Source: Candidatus Saccharibacteria bacterium RIFCSPHIGHO2_12_FULL_47_17 (GTDB lineage Bacteria; Patescibacteriota; Saccharimonadia; Saccharimonadales; UBA10212). From it: 50,468 nt of DNA. The DNA is taken from contig MGCV01000018.1 of the NCBI GenBank assembly GCA_001790575.1, positions 1-50,468 of the forward strand, in the 5' to 3' direction. Positions 37,041 to 45,680 of this stretch are shown one piece after another. The translations under genes were made by a program, and so were the position numbers. Within the stretch, counting starts at the first letter, position 1; every line of letters starts with the position of its first letter. Under the pieces are notes generated by a model. The model worked only from the letters and a program-made list of their open reading frames with translations. It was not told where the DNA came from and made no database searches.

Positions 37041-38229
37041 GTTTACCATTGCCTCCATTTAGGTGCCGCTCCAGCCGCCACTTGACCAAAGCTTCGCCAT
37101 AAGCAGCTTCGTACTGATCGACAATTTTGGGATAATCATATTTTTTAACTTCCGTAAGGTTCCATTGGCGTAAAAATTTGCGTAAGCCTTCGTCAGTCAA
37201 AAAAACATTCAACCGGTTAGCAAAATCGACCGTTGCTTTGGGATCAATCAACCCAATCCGACCGTGTCCGGTCATAATATTAATATAACCAAGGTTGTTG
37301 CCAGCCAGTAGTGGCGCACCCATAGCCATAGCTTCAAGCAAGACTATGCCGAAACTCTCACCATACAGCGCTGGCGCGCAAACCACATCGGCATTGCCCA
37401 ACAGTCGTCGTTTTTCTTCATCAGTCACATAGCCAACAAACTGAGCATTATGAATTTTTTCGGTTTTAACTATCTCCAGTAGACGTGTTCGGTAACTGCC
37501 CTCACCAGCCACAATTAAATGGAGGTTTGGCATATCCGCTTGCAGCTGAGCAAAAGCTCTAAGTAGCCAGTGAATGCCTTTACGTCGGTCTAGGCGGCCG
37601 ACATAGACTACCGTTTTGGTATTTGGCCCGGATAGTGGCTGGCGTTTTTTAAATGGTTTGTATAGTTTGAGATCAACGCCGTTGGGAATGTAGCGTATGT
37701 TACGAATCAGGTCATCTTCCCATTTTTTGGAGGCCTTAGAGATTAATAGACTGGCAGGGGCTGGTGAGACAGCTGTTAGCAAGTGCATTCTAGCGCCAAT
37801 GCCACGGGCATACGGTGTAAAAATACGCGGCCACGATTTAGCAGCGATATTATCTATTAAATTGGCATGGAAGGTGCCAACGTGCGCGGCCGCCGAGTAA
37901 GGTAGCATTGACCAGGCCAGAATTGGCACCCATGGTTCGTGAAAATTAATGACATCAAATTTTTCCCGATCCAGGGCTTGTTCTATTTCTTCACCATTAA
38001 CTGGCATGCCCCAGTTGCCAGCTACGCCAAAACCGCCTTTGAAATCACGAGTTATGCCAAGTAGGATGTAATCATCAGGCACACTGCCCTTAAAGCCAGA
38101 TGGCCGCTGGGTGATGATCTTTACCGTATGGCCTTTTTTAGTCAGTCCGTCATGCAGGTGCTGAACGACTTGCTGGACTCCACCGGCCCGCTCAAACATG
38201 TTATAAGGACAGACCAACCCAATTTTCAT
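36988..38229 (-). CDS. Glycosyltransferase family 4, PimA-like (first)
   Basis: 413 residues. KIGLVCPYNMFERAGGVQQVV at the start is characteristic of PimA-type phosphatidyl-inositol mannosyltransferases; FHEPWVPILAWS, VGRLDRRKGIHWLLRAF and PALYGESFGIVLLEAMAMG (E-x7-E) follow. A role in making a glycolipid is likely; the acceptor is not known. TATACT lies 6 nt before the ATG on the minus strand, so transcription may start at the start codon. Confidence 0.88.
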   Translation of the reverse strand: MKIGLVCPYNMFERAGGVQQVVQHLHDGLTKKGHTVKIITQRPSGFKGSVPDDYILLGITRDFKGGFGVAGNWGMPVNGEEIEQALDREKFDVINFHEPWVPILAWSMLPYSAAAHVGTFHANLIDNIAAKSWPRIFTPYARGIGARMHLLTAVSPAPASLLISKASKKWEDDLIRNIRYIPNGVDLKLYKPFKKRQPLSGPNTKTVVYVGRLDRRKGIHWLLRAFAQLQADMPNLHLIVAGEGSYRTRLLEIVKTEKIHNAQFVGYVTDEEKRRLLGNADVVCAPALYGESFGIVLLEAMAMGAPLLAGNNLGYINIMTGHGRIGLIDPKATVDFANRLNVFLTDEGLRKFLRQWNLTEVKKYDYPKIVDQYEAAYGEALVKWRLERHLNGGNGKHVRFWQIRRRLALRRQS

Positions 38230-38243
38230 TACTTAAGTATACT

Positions 38244-39185
38244 TTAATCCTTGCTTAACAACCGTCTTATATGTGATGGAACGAATGGTGCTGCCTCTTC
38301 GGCGGTAGCGATTATCGACGGCGCATGAGCCGGCATCTTGGTCTTTACCAGATGGAAGTCTTTGTAAATGGCTCGCATATGTTGTTCGACTCTGACATTG
38401 TTAAAGTATCTATCGGTGCTGATCGCCACATGGTAAACCTTTTTGTCGATATGCTGACCGCTAAGGTTGAGTCTAAGCATGGCGTGGGCCACAGACACAT
38501 AAGTCCGCGGATCATTGCACTTCCAAAGATAAACCTCAAAGTCAATCCGTTTTTTCCGCTCCCCCTCGTCAACACCGCGTATTTTGGTATTGGCCTCCTT
38601 AATAAGTAGCGGTTCAAGCATCGCATATGCCAGCCTAATTTGCGGACCACGGAAGAGAAAATATTTTACAAAAGTTCCGGTCAGGCGATGCGAGCACAGC
38701 CAAGTTAGACCGCGGAAGAACCAATAAGTGCGGGGTTTGTACTTGAAATCGTCCTTGTGAGCAAAGCCAGCAAAACTAACCAAGTAATCTATTTGTTTGG
38801 CAATTTGGGGATATTTTTGCAGCATTCTGGTAATGATAGTAAAGCCGAGACTCAAGCCCGTTAGGCTAAAGCGTCGGCCACGGTAACGCAGCTTAATAAC
38901 AGTTGCTAGATAGTCGGCCAGGTTATCCAGTGTTGGCTTTTCGCCAATCTTATAAAAGGGGTCCATGCCGCCAAAACCGGGTAGATCCGGCGCTGTCACG
39001 CCACCATAGCGGTTCAAATACAAAGCCAGACCAAAGTTACGTTCAATGCTGGAGTGGTGACCGTAAATATACATAATTTCGCGCTTCTTTCCTTTTGGTG
39101 GTGGCAGCCGTAACAGACGACCATGAAGCCCATTTATATAGAGCGGCTGAATATAATCAGCCGGTTTTTTACCGGTTTTTGCCAT
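38244..39185 (-). CDS. Alpha/beta-hydrolase-fold protein
   Basis: 313 residues. IMYIYGHHSSIERNFGLALYLN and APDLPGFGGMDP are early fold motifs; the nucleophile elbow GLSLG is at 110-114 with Ser as nucleophile, and KMPAHAP may supply the catalytic His. Substrate unknown; being upstream of two glycosyltransferases suggests lipid or glycan work. An upstream GTG (39194) is also in frame; the ATG is preferred. TATAAT lies 12 nt before it. Confidence 0.75.
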   Translation of the reverse strand: MAKTGKKPADYIQPLYINGLHGRLLRLPPPKGKKREIMYIYGHHSSIERNFGLALYLNRYGGVTAPDLPGFGGMDPFYKIGEKPTLDNLADYLATVIKLRYRGRRFSLTGLSLGFTIITRMLQKYPQIAKQIDYLVSFAGFAHKDDFKYKPRTYWFFRGLTWLCSHRLTGTFVKYFLFRGPQIRLAYAMLEPLLIKEANTKIRGVDEGERKKRIDFEVYLWKCNDPRTYVSVAHAMLRLNLSGQHIDKKVYHVAISTDRYFNNVRVEQHMRAIYKDFHLVKTKMPAHAPSIIATAEEAAPFVPSHIRRLLSKD

Positions 39186-39264
39186 ACCTAGCACAAGATT
39201 ATAGTTGCTTTAGACTCATCTGTAAAACTTAACCGTTAAAGGTGTTACAATATCAGAGCTCCGT

Positions 39265-39339
39265 TGGGGAGTAGCCAAGTGGTAAGGCACATGGTTTTGG
39301 TCCATGCATTCGGGGGTTCGAATCCCTCCTCCCCAGCCA
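39265..39339 (+). tRNA. tRNA-Gln (anticodon TTG)
   Basis: 75 nt; acceptor TGGGGAG/CTCCCCA (U1-A72 as usual for tRNA-Gln), anticodon stem CATGG/CCATG, loop TTTTGGT (TTG), encoded CCA. TGTTACAAT upstream is a likely extended -10. Confidence 0.94.
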
Positions 39340-39377
39340 TTGATTTTTATAATATTTAATGTTATAATAAAAATTAA

Positions 39378-40034
39378 ATGGTTAGCTTAGAGACATTGGC
39401 ACGACTCCCGACTAAGCCTCACACTGATGAAAGAGATTTTGTTTACCATGTAACTCTAAGAAGCCGATTGGGTGATATTGTCTCCGGTCTTGCTTCAAAC
39501 CAGTCCAGAGGTAGTCAGGATTGGCAGAGAATGGAAAATCTGATGGATTTAGTCCGGCCAGACTGTATTGCTTGCATGGGTATCTCTCGAGTAAGTTCCA
39601 TCTATGCCCTTCCTGACTCTTCTGTAGAAGCCATTTACGCCAAGAATACAGCTCCTCTGAAGAACGGAAAGGATTTTCTTGTGACGCTTGAGATAGAAGT
39701 TGATCCGGAGAATGTGATTGTTTGCGATGCGGCCAATATTTCATTTATTGTGGGCGGGATTAGAGGCAGGCGCAAAGCTCGCTTCTCGAAAACATCAGTT
39801 GAATATGCGCAACGATATTGGCAGGCCTCGCTTAGCCTCAAAGACTTTAGATGTTCTTACTCATTAGAGGTAAATAAGAGTGGTTTGCGTTGCGTTCGTA
39901 AACCAAATGTTTCTGAGCAGCTGCCGTACACATTTATTTATCCTGAAGTATTAGTGCCAGCCCCGGTTAATCCAGGCCGTTTACGTTGGGTAAGTTCAAG
40001 CGCACGACCGGTTAAGGAGTATCTCGACTGGTGA
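39378..40034 (+). CDS. Hypothetical protein, unknown family
   Basis: 218 residues, not recognised. DFVYHVTLRSRLGDIVSGL near residue 20, ISRVSSIYALPDS near 70 and LEIEVDPENVIVCDA near 105 recall the His...Tyr...Glu layout of ADP-ribosyltransferase-like folds. This is speculative. No membrane segment or signal. TATAAT ends 9 nt before the ATG, so it is likely leaderless. Its 3' end overlaps the convergent riboflavin kinase gene by 23 nt. Six Cys, none in paired motifs. Confidence 0.6.
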   Translation: MVSLETLARLPTKPHTDERDFVYHVTLRSRLGDIVSGLASNQSRGSQDWQRMENLMDLVRPDCIACMGISRVSSIYALPDSSVEAIYAKNTAPLKNGKDFLVTLEIEVDPENVIVCDAANISFIVGGIRGRRKARFSKTSVEYAQRYWQASLSLKDFRCSYSLEVNKSGLRCVRKPNVSEQLPYTFIYPEVLVPAPVNPGRLRWVSSSARPVKEYLDW

Positions 40035-40401
40035 ACCACTGCCGGGCGGCCAGTTCGTCGTCGCGCATGGCGTGTTTCAATTCATTTTTCGAGGCAAATT
40101 TCTGGTTTGGTCGGTGAAATTTTTCCAAACTTAGCATTAGCTTCTGACCATAGTAGTCGCGATCAGGAATATCTAAAAGATAAGCCTCAACCCGGCGATC
40201 TTTTTTACCGACAGTTTCGGGTGCGCCCACAAAAATTAGTGCCGGTTTATGTTTATATTGTCCGAGCGTGGCATGACCAAAATAGACTCCGTCATCAATT
40301 TTGATATCAGATTTTTTAAGGTTGGCCGTAGGGTAGCCTAGCATACGTCCCATACCATCAAAGCGACTGGTCATACCGCCGATTTTGACAGGCAGTTCCA
40401 T
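40012..40401 (-). CDS. Stand-alone riboflavin kinase domain
   Basis: 129 residues. It matches only the flavokinase half of bifunctional RibF: GMGRMLGYPTANLKKSD, DDGVYFGHATL, VEAYLLDIPDRDYYGQKL and RPNQKFASKNELKHAM. The usual N-terminal FMN adenylyltransferase domain is absent, so FAD synthesis would need a separate enzyme. The ATG directly follows the prs stop (TAG-ATG). Converts riboflavin to FMN, which the PyrD enzyme encoded nearby uses. Confidence 0.82.
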   Translation of the reverse strand: MELPVKIGGMTSRFDGMGRMLGYPTANLKKSDIKIDDGVYFGHATLGQYKHKPALIFVGAPETVGKKDRRVEAYLLDIPDRDYYGQKLMLSLEKFHRPNQKFASKNELKHAMRDDELAARQWFTSRDTP

Positions 40402-41373
40402 CTATATCTGATTTTGACCGCCAAAAATGGCCGAAACCGAACTTTCTTCGAAAATCGCTTTGATGGCTGCCGCCAACAACCCGGCCACTGAAACCACTTC
40501 CAGTTTTGGCGTTCTGAATTTTATGTTTTGCGGGGCGGTATCGGTAACTATTAGAAAATTGATTGGTGATTTGGCTAAACGTTTTTGAGCCGGCGGCGAA
40601 AATATACCGTGACTGGACATGGCCGATATTTTTTCGGCACCGTGTTTTTTGAGCTGTTCGGCTGCCGCGCACATGGTGCCGGCTGTATCAATCATGTCAT
40701 CAATAATTACGCAGTTTTTACCATCAACTTCACCTATAACATCTAGTGCTTCGGCAACATTAGGGCCCATGCGGCGTTTGTGAACAATCGCCAAATCAGT
40801 ACCCAGATAACTGGCATAGCGCTCGGCCAACTTAACTCGTCCCGCATCCGGCGAAACAATCACAAAATCATTGCCAAACTTGGCCTTGAGATGGTCAGCT
40901 AAGGCCGGCAGGGCAGTCAAATGATCAAATGGCCCGTCAAAAAAACCCTGAATCTGGCCGCTGTGCAGATTAAGGCTAACTATACGATTAGCCCCAGCCG
41001 TCGCCAAAATATCCACTATCAGTTTGGCGGCAATTGGTTCGCGGCCGGAGGATTTCCGATCCTGCCGGGCGTACCCAAACAACGGACAAACGGCGGTTAT
41101 GTGTTTGGCGGAAGCCCGTTTAGCGGCATCGATAATTATAGCTTGCTCGATAATGGCATCATTTACCGGGTTGTTATGGCTCTGAAAAATAAAAACGTCG
41201 GCCCCGCGGACCGACTCTTCTAACTGACATTTAATTTCGCCGTTAGCGAAGCGCTTAAGTTCAATTGATCTGACATGTGTACCGAGTCGCTTGGCCACAT
41301 CGGCGGCCAGTTTTGGATGATGTGAACCGCTTAAAATTTGCAACTGTTTCTTATGATTTGTTATCACCATCAC
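40402..41373 (-). CDS. prs: Ribose-phosphate pyrophosphokinase
   Basis: Makes PRPP from ribose 5-phosphate and ATP; 323 residues. KRFANGEIKCQLEESVRGADVFIFQS, FGYARQDRKSSGREPIAAK, DHLTALPALADHL and the PRPP loop CVIIDDMIDTAGTM are diagnostic. PRPP feeds PyrE, encoded nearby. The frame starts GTG-ATG-GTG; AGAGG lies a few nt upstream. Together with the kinase it forms a two-gene operon. Confidence 0.96.
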   Translation of the reverse strand: MMVITNHKKQLQILSGSHHPKLAADVAKRLGTHVRSIELKRFANGEIKCQLEESVRGADVFIFQSHNNPVNDAIIEQAIIIDAAKRASAKHITAVCPLFGYARQDRKSSGREPIAAKLIVDILATAGANRIVSLNLHSGQIQGFFDGPFDHLTALPALADHLKAKFGNDFVIVSPDAGRVKLAERYASYLGTDLAIVHKRRMGPNVAEALDVIGEVDGKNCVIIDDMIDTAGTMCAAAEQLKKHGAEKISAMSSHGIFSPPAQKRLAKSPINFLIVTDTAPQNIKFRTPKLEVVSVAGLLAAAIKAIFEESSVSAIFGGQNQI

Positions 41374-41425
41374 TTAGCCTCTTTAGCTGTAGTGTAACAA
41401 GATATCATTTTGATGCAAACTAAAT

Positions 41426-42523
41426 TCAAATAGTCTTTTTGATTTGAGCTGCCAGTTGCGGATTCCACATCGCGCCGGTAGCTGATTGCACGACGTCGGC
41501 GCCAGCTTGGCGATAGTGATGAAAGTCGGCCGGCGTCATGACTCCTCCAACTCCGACGATCTCAAATTCTGCTTTTGTTTTACGGCGCAATTGATTCAAA
41601 CGTTTGACCATATCAAGACCAGCCCATTTAATAGCCGCCCCGCAAATACCGCTAACTAGGCGGTTTGGTCCGGGCAATGCTTGGTTGCCGTTTTTGTCAA
41701 CCACCGGCGCCGGGATGGTATTGATAGCCGAAATAGCGGCAATATAGGGTGATATTTCCTTAATTACTTTTTCCAGTAGTAATTGCTGCTCGGCTGAGTA
41801 ATAACCGACTTTAACAATCAACGGAATGTTGCCAATTCGCTCTTTAACTCTCCGCGTGATATCAATCACCGGCTCTAATGTATAGCAAAGAATGCCTTCG
41901 TTGGCCACGTTAGGGCAGGACAGGTTTATCTCGATTGCTTCTACATCACTAGATTTAGCCAAGCCGGCGGCTTTGGCAAAATCCTCATAATAATCTTCAT
42001 TGGAGAAGCCTTCTTTAATGGTGCCAACCGCACTTGAAATCAACAGCTGACCTTTGTCTTGATAGCTATGAGCTTTTTTAGTATCGGCCACCCAAAAGAC
42101 TGGGCCCCGCGAAGGATTACCAAAAGAGTTGGTGATCGAAAGCTGCTGGATTGGCTGGTCTGTATCAGTCTTACCCAGCAATGGCTTTGACGTTTTGGCG
42201 AGCGTTAGGTCACCATCTATATCAAGATAGAGTACATTTGGAAATCTGTTGACTTTAAACTCCATGCTTCGTTGGGTCTTGTAAACCACAACGTCAAAAC
42301 CACGCTCAAAGGCATACTTCACATATTTACTGTTCAGGATCGGGCCGGCCGGAATACCAAAAGGTGAGTATAGTTTTTTGCCTAAAAATTTGAATTTTGG
42401 TTGACCGCTATTTTTGTATGGCTTGTCGGTGGGTGATACTAACGTTGGTCCGTCATCAAAATTATCGTCATAAGGTTTAGTCGGATCATAGAACGCTTTG
42501 AGCGCCGAGGTGGTTTTTCCCAT
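41426..42523 (-). CDS. pyrD: Dihydroorotate dehydrogenase, class 1-like
   Basis: Oxidises dihydroorotate to orotate with FMN; 365 residues. SPFGIPAGPILNSKYV, VVVYKTQRS, EINLSCPNVANEG (Cys in the catalytic loop as in class 1; class 2 uses Ser), LIVKVGYYS, and GVGGVMTPADFHHYRQAGADVVQSATG. The first ~45 residues are an extra N-terminal segment. It is divergent from pyrF with 24 bp between the starts. Confidence 0.87.
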   Translation of the reverse strand: MGKTTSALKAFYDPTKPYDDNFDDGPTLVSPTDKPYKNSGQPKFKFLGKKLYSPFGIPAGPILNSKYVKYAFERGFDVVVYKTQRSMEFKVNRFPNVLYLDIDGDLTLAKTSKPLLGKTDTDQPIQQLSITNSFGNPSRGPVFWVADTKKAHSYQDKGQLLISSAVGTIKEGFSNEDYYEDFAKAAGLAKSSDVEAIEINLSCPNVANEGILCYTLEPVIDITRRVKERIGNIPLIVKVGYYSAEQQLLLEKVIKEISPYIAAISAINTIPAPVVDKNGNQALPGPNRLVSGICGAAIKWAGLDMVKRLNQLRRKTKAEFEIVGVGGVMTPADFHHYRQAGADVVQSATGAMWNPQLAAQIKKTI

Positions 42524-42547
42524 TACTTATTACTATACTAAGTTACG
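42524..42547. promoter_or_regulatory. Overlapping divergent promoter pyrD/pyrF
   Basis: The 24-bp gap holds ACTATACT. On the plus strand this gives TATACT (42534-42539), 8 nt before the pyrF ATG. On the minus strand it gives TATAGT (42537-42532), 8 nt before the pyrD ATG. The two -10 boxes share four bases, so both genes should be leaderless and compete for one RNA polymerase site. Confidence 0.7.
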
Positions 42548-43282
42548 ATGCCGACTTTTGGAAGTAAGCTTGGGATAGCCCAACGAATTATCTTGGCGAT
42601 TGACACCTCAAATGCCGATGAAGCTGAAAATTTAGCGCAACTCGCCAAGTCCGCCGGCGCTCGCTTTATCAAATTTGGTTTACAGATAGCCACAGCCAAG
42701 AGCTGGCAATGGTGCGCCGAACTGTCCAAAAAATACGGCCTGGAGTGGGTAGCCGATGCCAAATTGGCTGATATCCCTAATACTATTGAGGCTAGTGTGG
42801 CCAGTTTAGTTGAACTGGGTTATTCGCCATACGCCATTACCATTCACGCCACAGCTGGCCATCAAGCCATGGTTAAAGCCCAAGCTAGTGCCGGACAAGT
42901 CCTGATATTTGGCGTCACCATATTAACCTCGCTTAGCGATGAAGAGTGTCACCGGATTTACGGTTCGTCGGCAAAAGATAAAGTGATGGAACTGGCTCAG
43001 TCAGCCGCGGCGGCGGGAATCGCCGGTATCGTCGCTTCACCAAAAGAAGTCGGCATGATTAAACAAAATGAGGTAACAAAAAGCTTGCTGACTATGATTC
43101 CTGGTTCTCGTTCAACCGAGGCACAGGCGGCCGACCAGGCCAGAGTCGCAACTCCCTCCCAAACTATCACCGCCGGTGCCGATTTGCTGGTTATAGGCCG
43201 TGAGATCACACATGCCAAAGATCCGGCTGTAGCTTTTGCTAAAATTGTCAATGACATCAAGGAAGCAGTAAATGAATTATAA
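42548..43282 (+). CDS. pyrF: Orotidine 5'-phosphate decarboxylase
   Basis: Decarboxylates OMP to UMP; 244 residues. The active-site motif is [10 protein letters not shown], with D70, K72 and D75; also IKFGLQI and the phosphate loop PGSRS. It overlaps pyrE by 11 nt, so pyrF and pyrE make one unit for the last two steps of UMP synthesis. Predicted leaderless. Confidence 0.94.
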   Translation: MPTFGSKLGIAQRIILAIDTSNADEAENLAQLAKSAGARFIKFGLQIATAKSWQWCAELSKKYGLEWVADAKLADIPNTIEASVASLVELGYSPYAITIHATAGHQAMVKAQASAGQVLIFGVTILTSLSDEECHRIYGSSAKDKVMELAQSAAAAGIAGIVASPKEVGMIKQNEVTKSLLTMIPGSRSTEAQAADQARVATPSQTITAGADLLVIGREITHAKDPAVAFAKIVNDIKEAVNEL

Positions 43283-43871
43283 AGATTTAATTGTTGAACT
43301 TCATTCCATCGGCGCCATAAAGTTCGGCAAGTTTACGCTTAAGAGCGGGATGGTTTCACCAATCTATATTGACTTGCGTGTCCTAGTTTCATACCCGGCA
43401 ACTATGCAAAAAGTGGCCGCAGCCTACGGCCAAATATTAGAACAGCTAAAATTTGATCGAGTGGCAGCTGTGCCGTATGCCGCTTTGCCGATTGTGGCAG
43501 CAATCTCGGTGCTAAACAATCGACCATGGATATACACTCGTAAAGAAGCCAAAAACCACGGCATTAAAAAGCCGATCGAAGGTGAGTATCGATCTGGGGA
43601 GACCATAGTATTGATAGACGATATGGTAACTACTGGTGCTTCTAAATTCGAAGTTATCAGACCTTTCGAATCAGAAGGATTGAAAGTCAACAATATAGTA
43701 GTCTTACTGGATCGGGAACAGGGAGCTAAAAAAATTCTGTCTGATAAAGGCTACAGTCTGCAGGCGGCCTTTACTTTAAGTGATGTCCTTAACATCCTAC
43801 TGGCTGAACAAATTATCACCCGAAAAGTATTTGATGAAGTCAAAAAATACCTTGCCGACAATCAGGCATAA
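43272..43871 (+). CDS. pyrE: Orotate phosphoribosyltransferase
   Basis: Joins orotate and PRPP to give OMP; 199 residues. [20 protein letters not shown] at the start, [15 protein letters not shown] and the PRPP loop [14 protein letters not shown] are diagnostic. The ATG lies within the end of pyrF. It uses PRPP from prs. No carA/B, pyrB or pyrC is seen in the window. Confidence 0.95.
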   Translation: MNYKDLIVELHSIGAIKFGKFTLKSGMVSPIYIDLRVLVSYPATMQKVAAAYGQILEQLKFDRVAAVPYAALPIVAAISVLNNRPWIYTRKEAKNHGIKKPIEGEYRSGETIVLIDDMVTTGASKFEVIRPFESEGLKVNNIVVLLDREQGAKKILSDKGYSLQAAFTLSDVLNILLAEQIITRKVFDEVKKYLADNQA

Positions 43872-43899
43872 ACTACAACATTTATACACAGCACTTTAG

Positions 43900-43928
43900 T
43901 TGACGGCCTAATTATCGAAGCGTAAATT
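43900..43928 (+). promoter_or_regulatory. Predicted promoter of a small RNA
   Basis: TTGACG, a 17-nt spacer, TAAATT, with a predicted start at about 43935. The spacer itself can form a hairpin CCTAATT/AATTAGG. Confidence 0.6.
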
Positions 43929-43934
43929 AGGTAC

Positions 43935-44016
43935 TTGCCATCGTGAGGTGGCTACAGCGTAATCACTTCGGTGACCAAACTGTAGAAAAGACGCCCCTTA
44001 AACAAGGGCGCCTTTT
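43935..44016 (+). ncRNA. Candidate ~80-nt small RNA between pyrE and pgl
   Basis: Transcript predicted from the promoter to an intrinsic terminator. GCCA/TGGC hairpin (43937-43952), then CTACAG/CTGTAG (43952-43985) enclosing an internal loop and TCAC-TTCG-GTGA, a stable UUCG tetraloop, then the terminator. No open frame of note. No known riboswitch or housekeeping RNA was recognised; it does not match SRP, 6S or RNase P motifs. Confidence 0.6.
43992..44016 (+). terminator. Terminator of the candidate small RNA
   Basis: Stem CGCCC/GGGCG with a 9-nt loop, then CC and four T. Rather short T-run. Confidence 0.7.
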
Positions 44017-44106
44017 CATTTTCTTTGACTTACATCTTATGAGCTCTACTCAAATGCAAGCGTGTGGGCAAGCATGAAATACGTGACTTTTGTATAATCG
44101 AGGCTA

Positions 44107-44775
44107 GTGATTTTTAGGAAAATTTCCTCGGTTGAACCGGTTGTTGATCATTTAGCCCAAAGTATAAGCAAGCATCTAGAAAAAGGCGGCGAGGTCCTGT
44201 GGCTGCTGTCTGGTGGTTCATTTATCCCCGTTCAGGTTGAAGTGGCCAAGCAGCTAAATGGAACTAATTTATCAGGTTTAACAGTTACTTTGACTGACGA
44301 ACGCTACGGCCCCGTTGGGCATCCAGATTCTAATTGGCAGAAACTGCTCAATGCCGGTTTTAGTTTAAGCGGAGCCCAGTTGCGACCGGTTTTAGAAAAT
44401 AAGGATCTTGTACAAACTACTGGCGATTTTACGGCTTACCTTAAGAGCGAATTTGCAAATTCAGATTATAAAATCGCCTGCATCGGTATTGGTACTGATG
44501 GTCACGTCTTAGGCGTCAAAGCTGAAAGCGCCGGGGTTAACTCACCAGAGGTTGCGATTAGCTACAGAGCGGAAGATTTTGAGCGCATTACCATGACTTT
44601 GGCAGCGCTAAAACTTTTGAATGAAGCAGTTGTTTATATGGTTGGTGATGACAAGCACGAACTGATTCGACAAATCGCCGAAGAAGATGTAGAACCCATC
44701 CAACAACCGGGACAAGCTATTAAGACAGTAAAAAAAGTAACCGTATATAATGATTACAAAGGGGAGGCAGTATGA
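44107..44775 (+). CDS. pgl: 6-phosphogluconolactonase
   Basis: Hydrolyses 6-phosphogluconolactone in the oxidative pentose phosphate pathway; 222 residues. VLWLLSGGSFIPVQVEVA, LTDERYGPVGHPDSNWQ, ACIGIGTDGHVLGVKA and ERITMTLAALKLLNEA match SOL/DevB-type. It starts with GTG, TATAAT 8 nt upstream, so likely leaderless. It overlaps gnd by 4 nt. zwf is not in the window. Confidence 0.88.
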   Translation: MIFRKISSVEPVVDHLAQSISKHLEKGGEVLWLLSGGSFIPVQVEVAKQLNGTNLSGLTVTLTDERYGPVGHPDSNWQKLLNAGFSLSGAQLRPVLENKDLVQTTGDFTAYLKSEFANSDYKIACIGIGTDGHVLGVKAESAGVNSPEVAISYRAEDFERITMTLAALKLLNEAVVYMVGDDKHELIRQIAEEDVEPIQQPGQAIKTVKKVTVYNDYKGEAV

Positions 44776-45680
44776 AGATAGCTATCGCTGGGCTCGGTCG
44801 CATGGGCGGACAGATCGCCCAGAAATTAGCAGAGGCTGGACATAAAGTGATCGCACACAATCGCAGCCGCGAACCAATTCATGAGGCTGTGAAATATGGT
44901 GCTATGGCGGCTTATGAAAAGACCGATGTAGTTCAGGCTTTTGAAAACGAACAGCTAATTCTCTGGGTTATGATACCGGCTGAGGTTGTTGATGAACAAT
45001 TGACTGAGTGGCTGGCTATCATTCCTAAAGGTTCGATAATTATTGATGGCGGCAATTCAGACTACCGTCTCACCAAAGAACGTTCCAAGAAAGTTAGTGC
45101 CAAAGGTTCTATGCTTTTAGATGTAGGCACTAGTGGCGGGGTTTGGGGTCTGAAAAATGGCTTCTCAATGATGGTTGGTGGAGGCAAGCAGGCCTTTAAA
45201 AAAATCGAGCCGGTACTTTCGACTTTATCCGGGCCAGCTGGTGCCTACGCTTATTTTGGACCGAGTGGGGCAGGTCATTTTGTCAAGATGGTCCATAATG
45301 CCATTGAGTATGGCATGATGGAAAGCTTGGCCGAAGGCTACCGCATGCTTAAAGAGGGACCTTACAGGGAACTTGATTTAGCAGCTGCCGGTGGTGTTTG
45401 GCAAAAGGGCAGTGTAGTTAATTCTTGGCTTAACGAGCTAACTCGTCAAGCCTTATCAGAGAATCCGCAACTTGAGGGCATTGACGGCGTAGTTGCTGAG
45501 TCCGGCGAAGCTCGCTGGACACTGGAAACTGCCAAGGATATGGAACTGCCAATGCCGGCTATTCAAACCGCCTTCGATATCCGCTTAAAAAGTCAGAAAG
45601 GTGAGGTCAACTTTGCCACTAAACTACTGGCTGCGATGCGTAATAAATTCGGCGGACACGACCTCAACCCCAATAAATAG
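44772..45680 (+). CDS. gnd: 6-phosphogluconate dehydrogenase, short (YqeC-type)
   Basis: Makes ribulose 5-phosphate, CO2 and NAD(P)H; 302 residues, the short form. Rossmann GLGRMGGQIA, DGGNSDYR, DVGTSGGVWGLKNGFSMMVGG, GAGHFVKMVHNAIEYGMM (catalytic Lys and Asn) and GGVWQKGSVVNSWL are present. The ATG overlaps the pgl stop (ATGA), so the two enzymes are co-translated. Its product feeds prs-dependent PRPP. Confidence 0.93.
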   Translation: MKIAIAGLGRMGGQIAQKLAEAGHKVIAHNRSREPIHEAVKYGAMAAYEKTDVVQAFENEQLILWVMIPAEVVDEQLTEWLAIIPKGSIIIDGGNSDYRLTKERSKKVSAKGSMLLDVGTSGGVWGLKNGFSMMVGGGKQAFKKIEPVLSTLSGPAGAYAYFGPSGAGHFVKMVHNAIEYGMMESLAEGYRMLKEGPYRELDLAAAGGVWQKGSVVNSWLNELTRQALSENPQLEGIDGVVAESGEARWTLETAKDMELPMPAIQTAFDIRLKSQKGEVNFATKLLAAMRNKFGGHDLNPNK

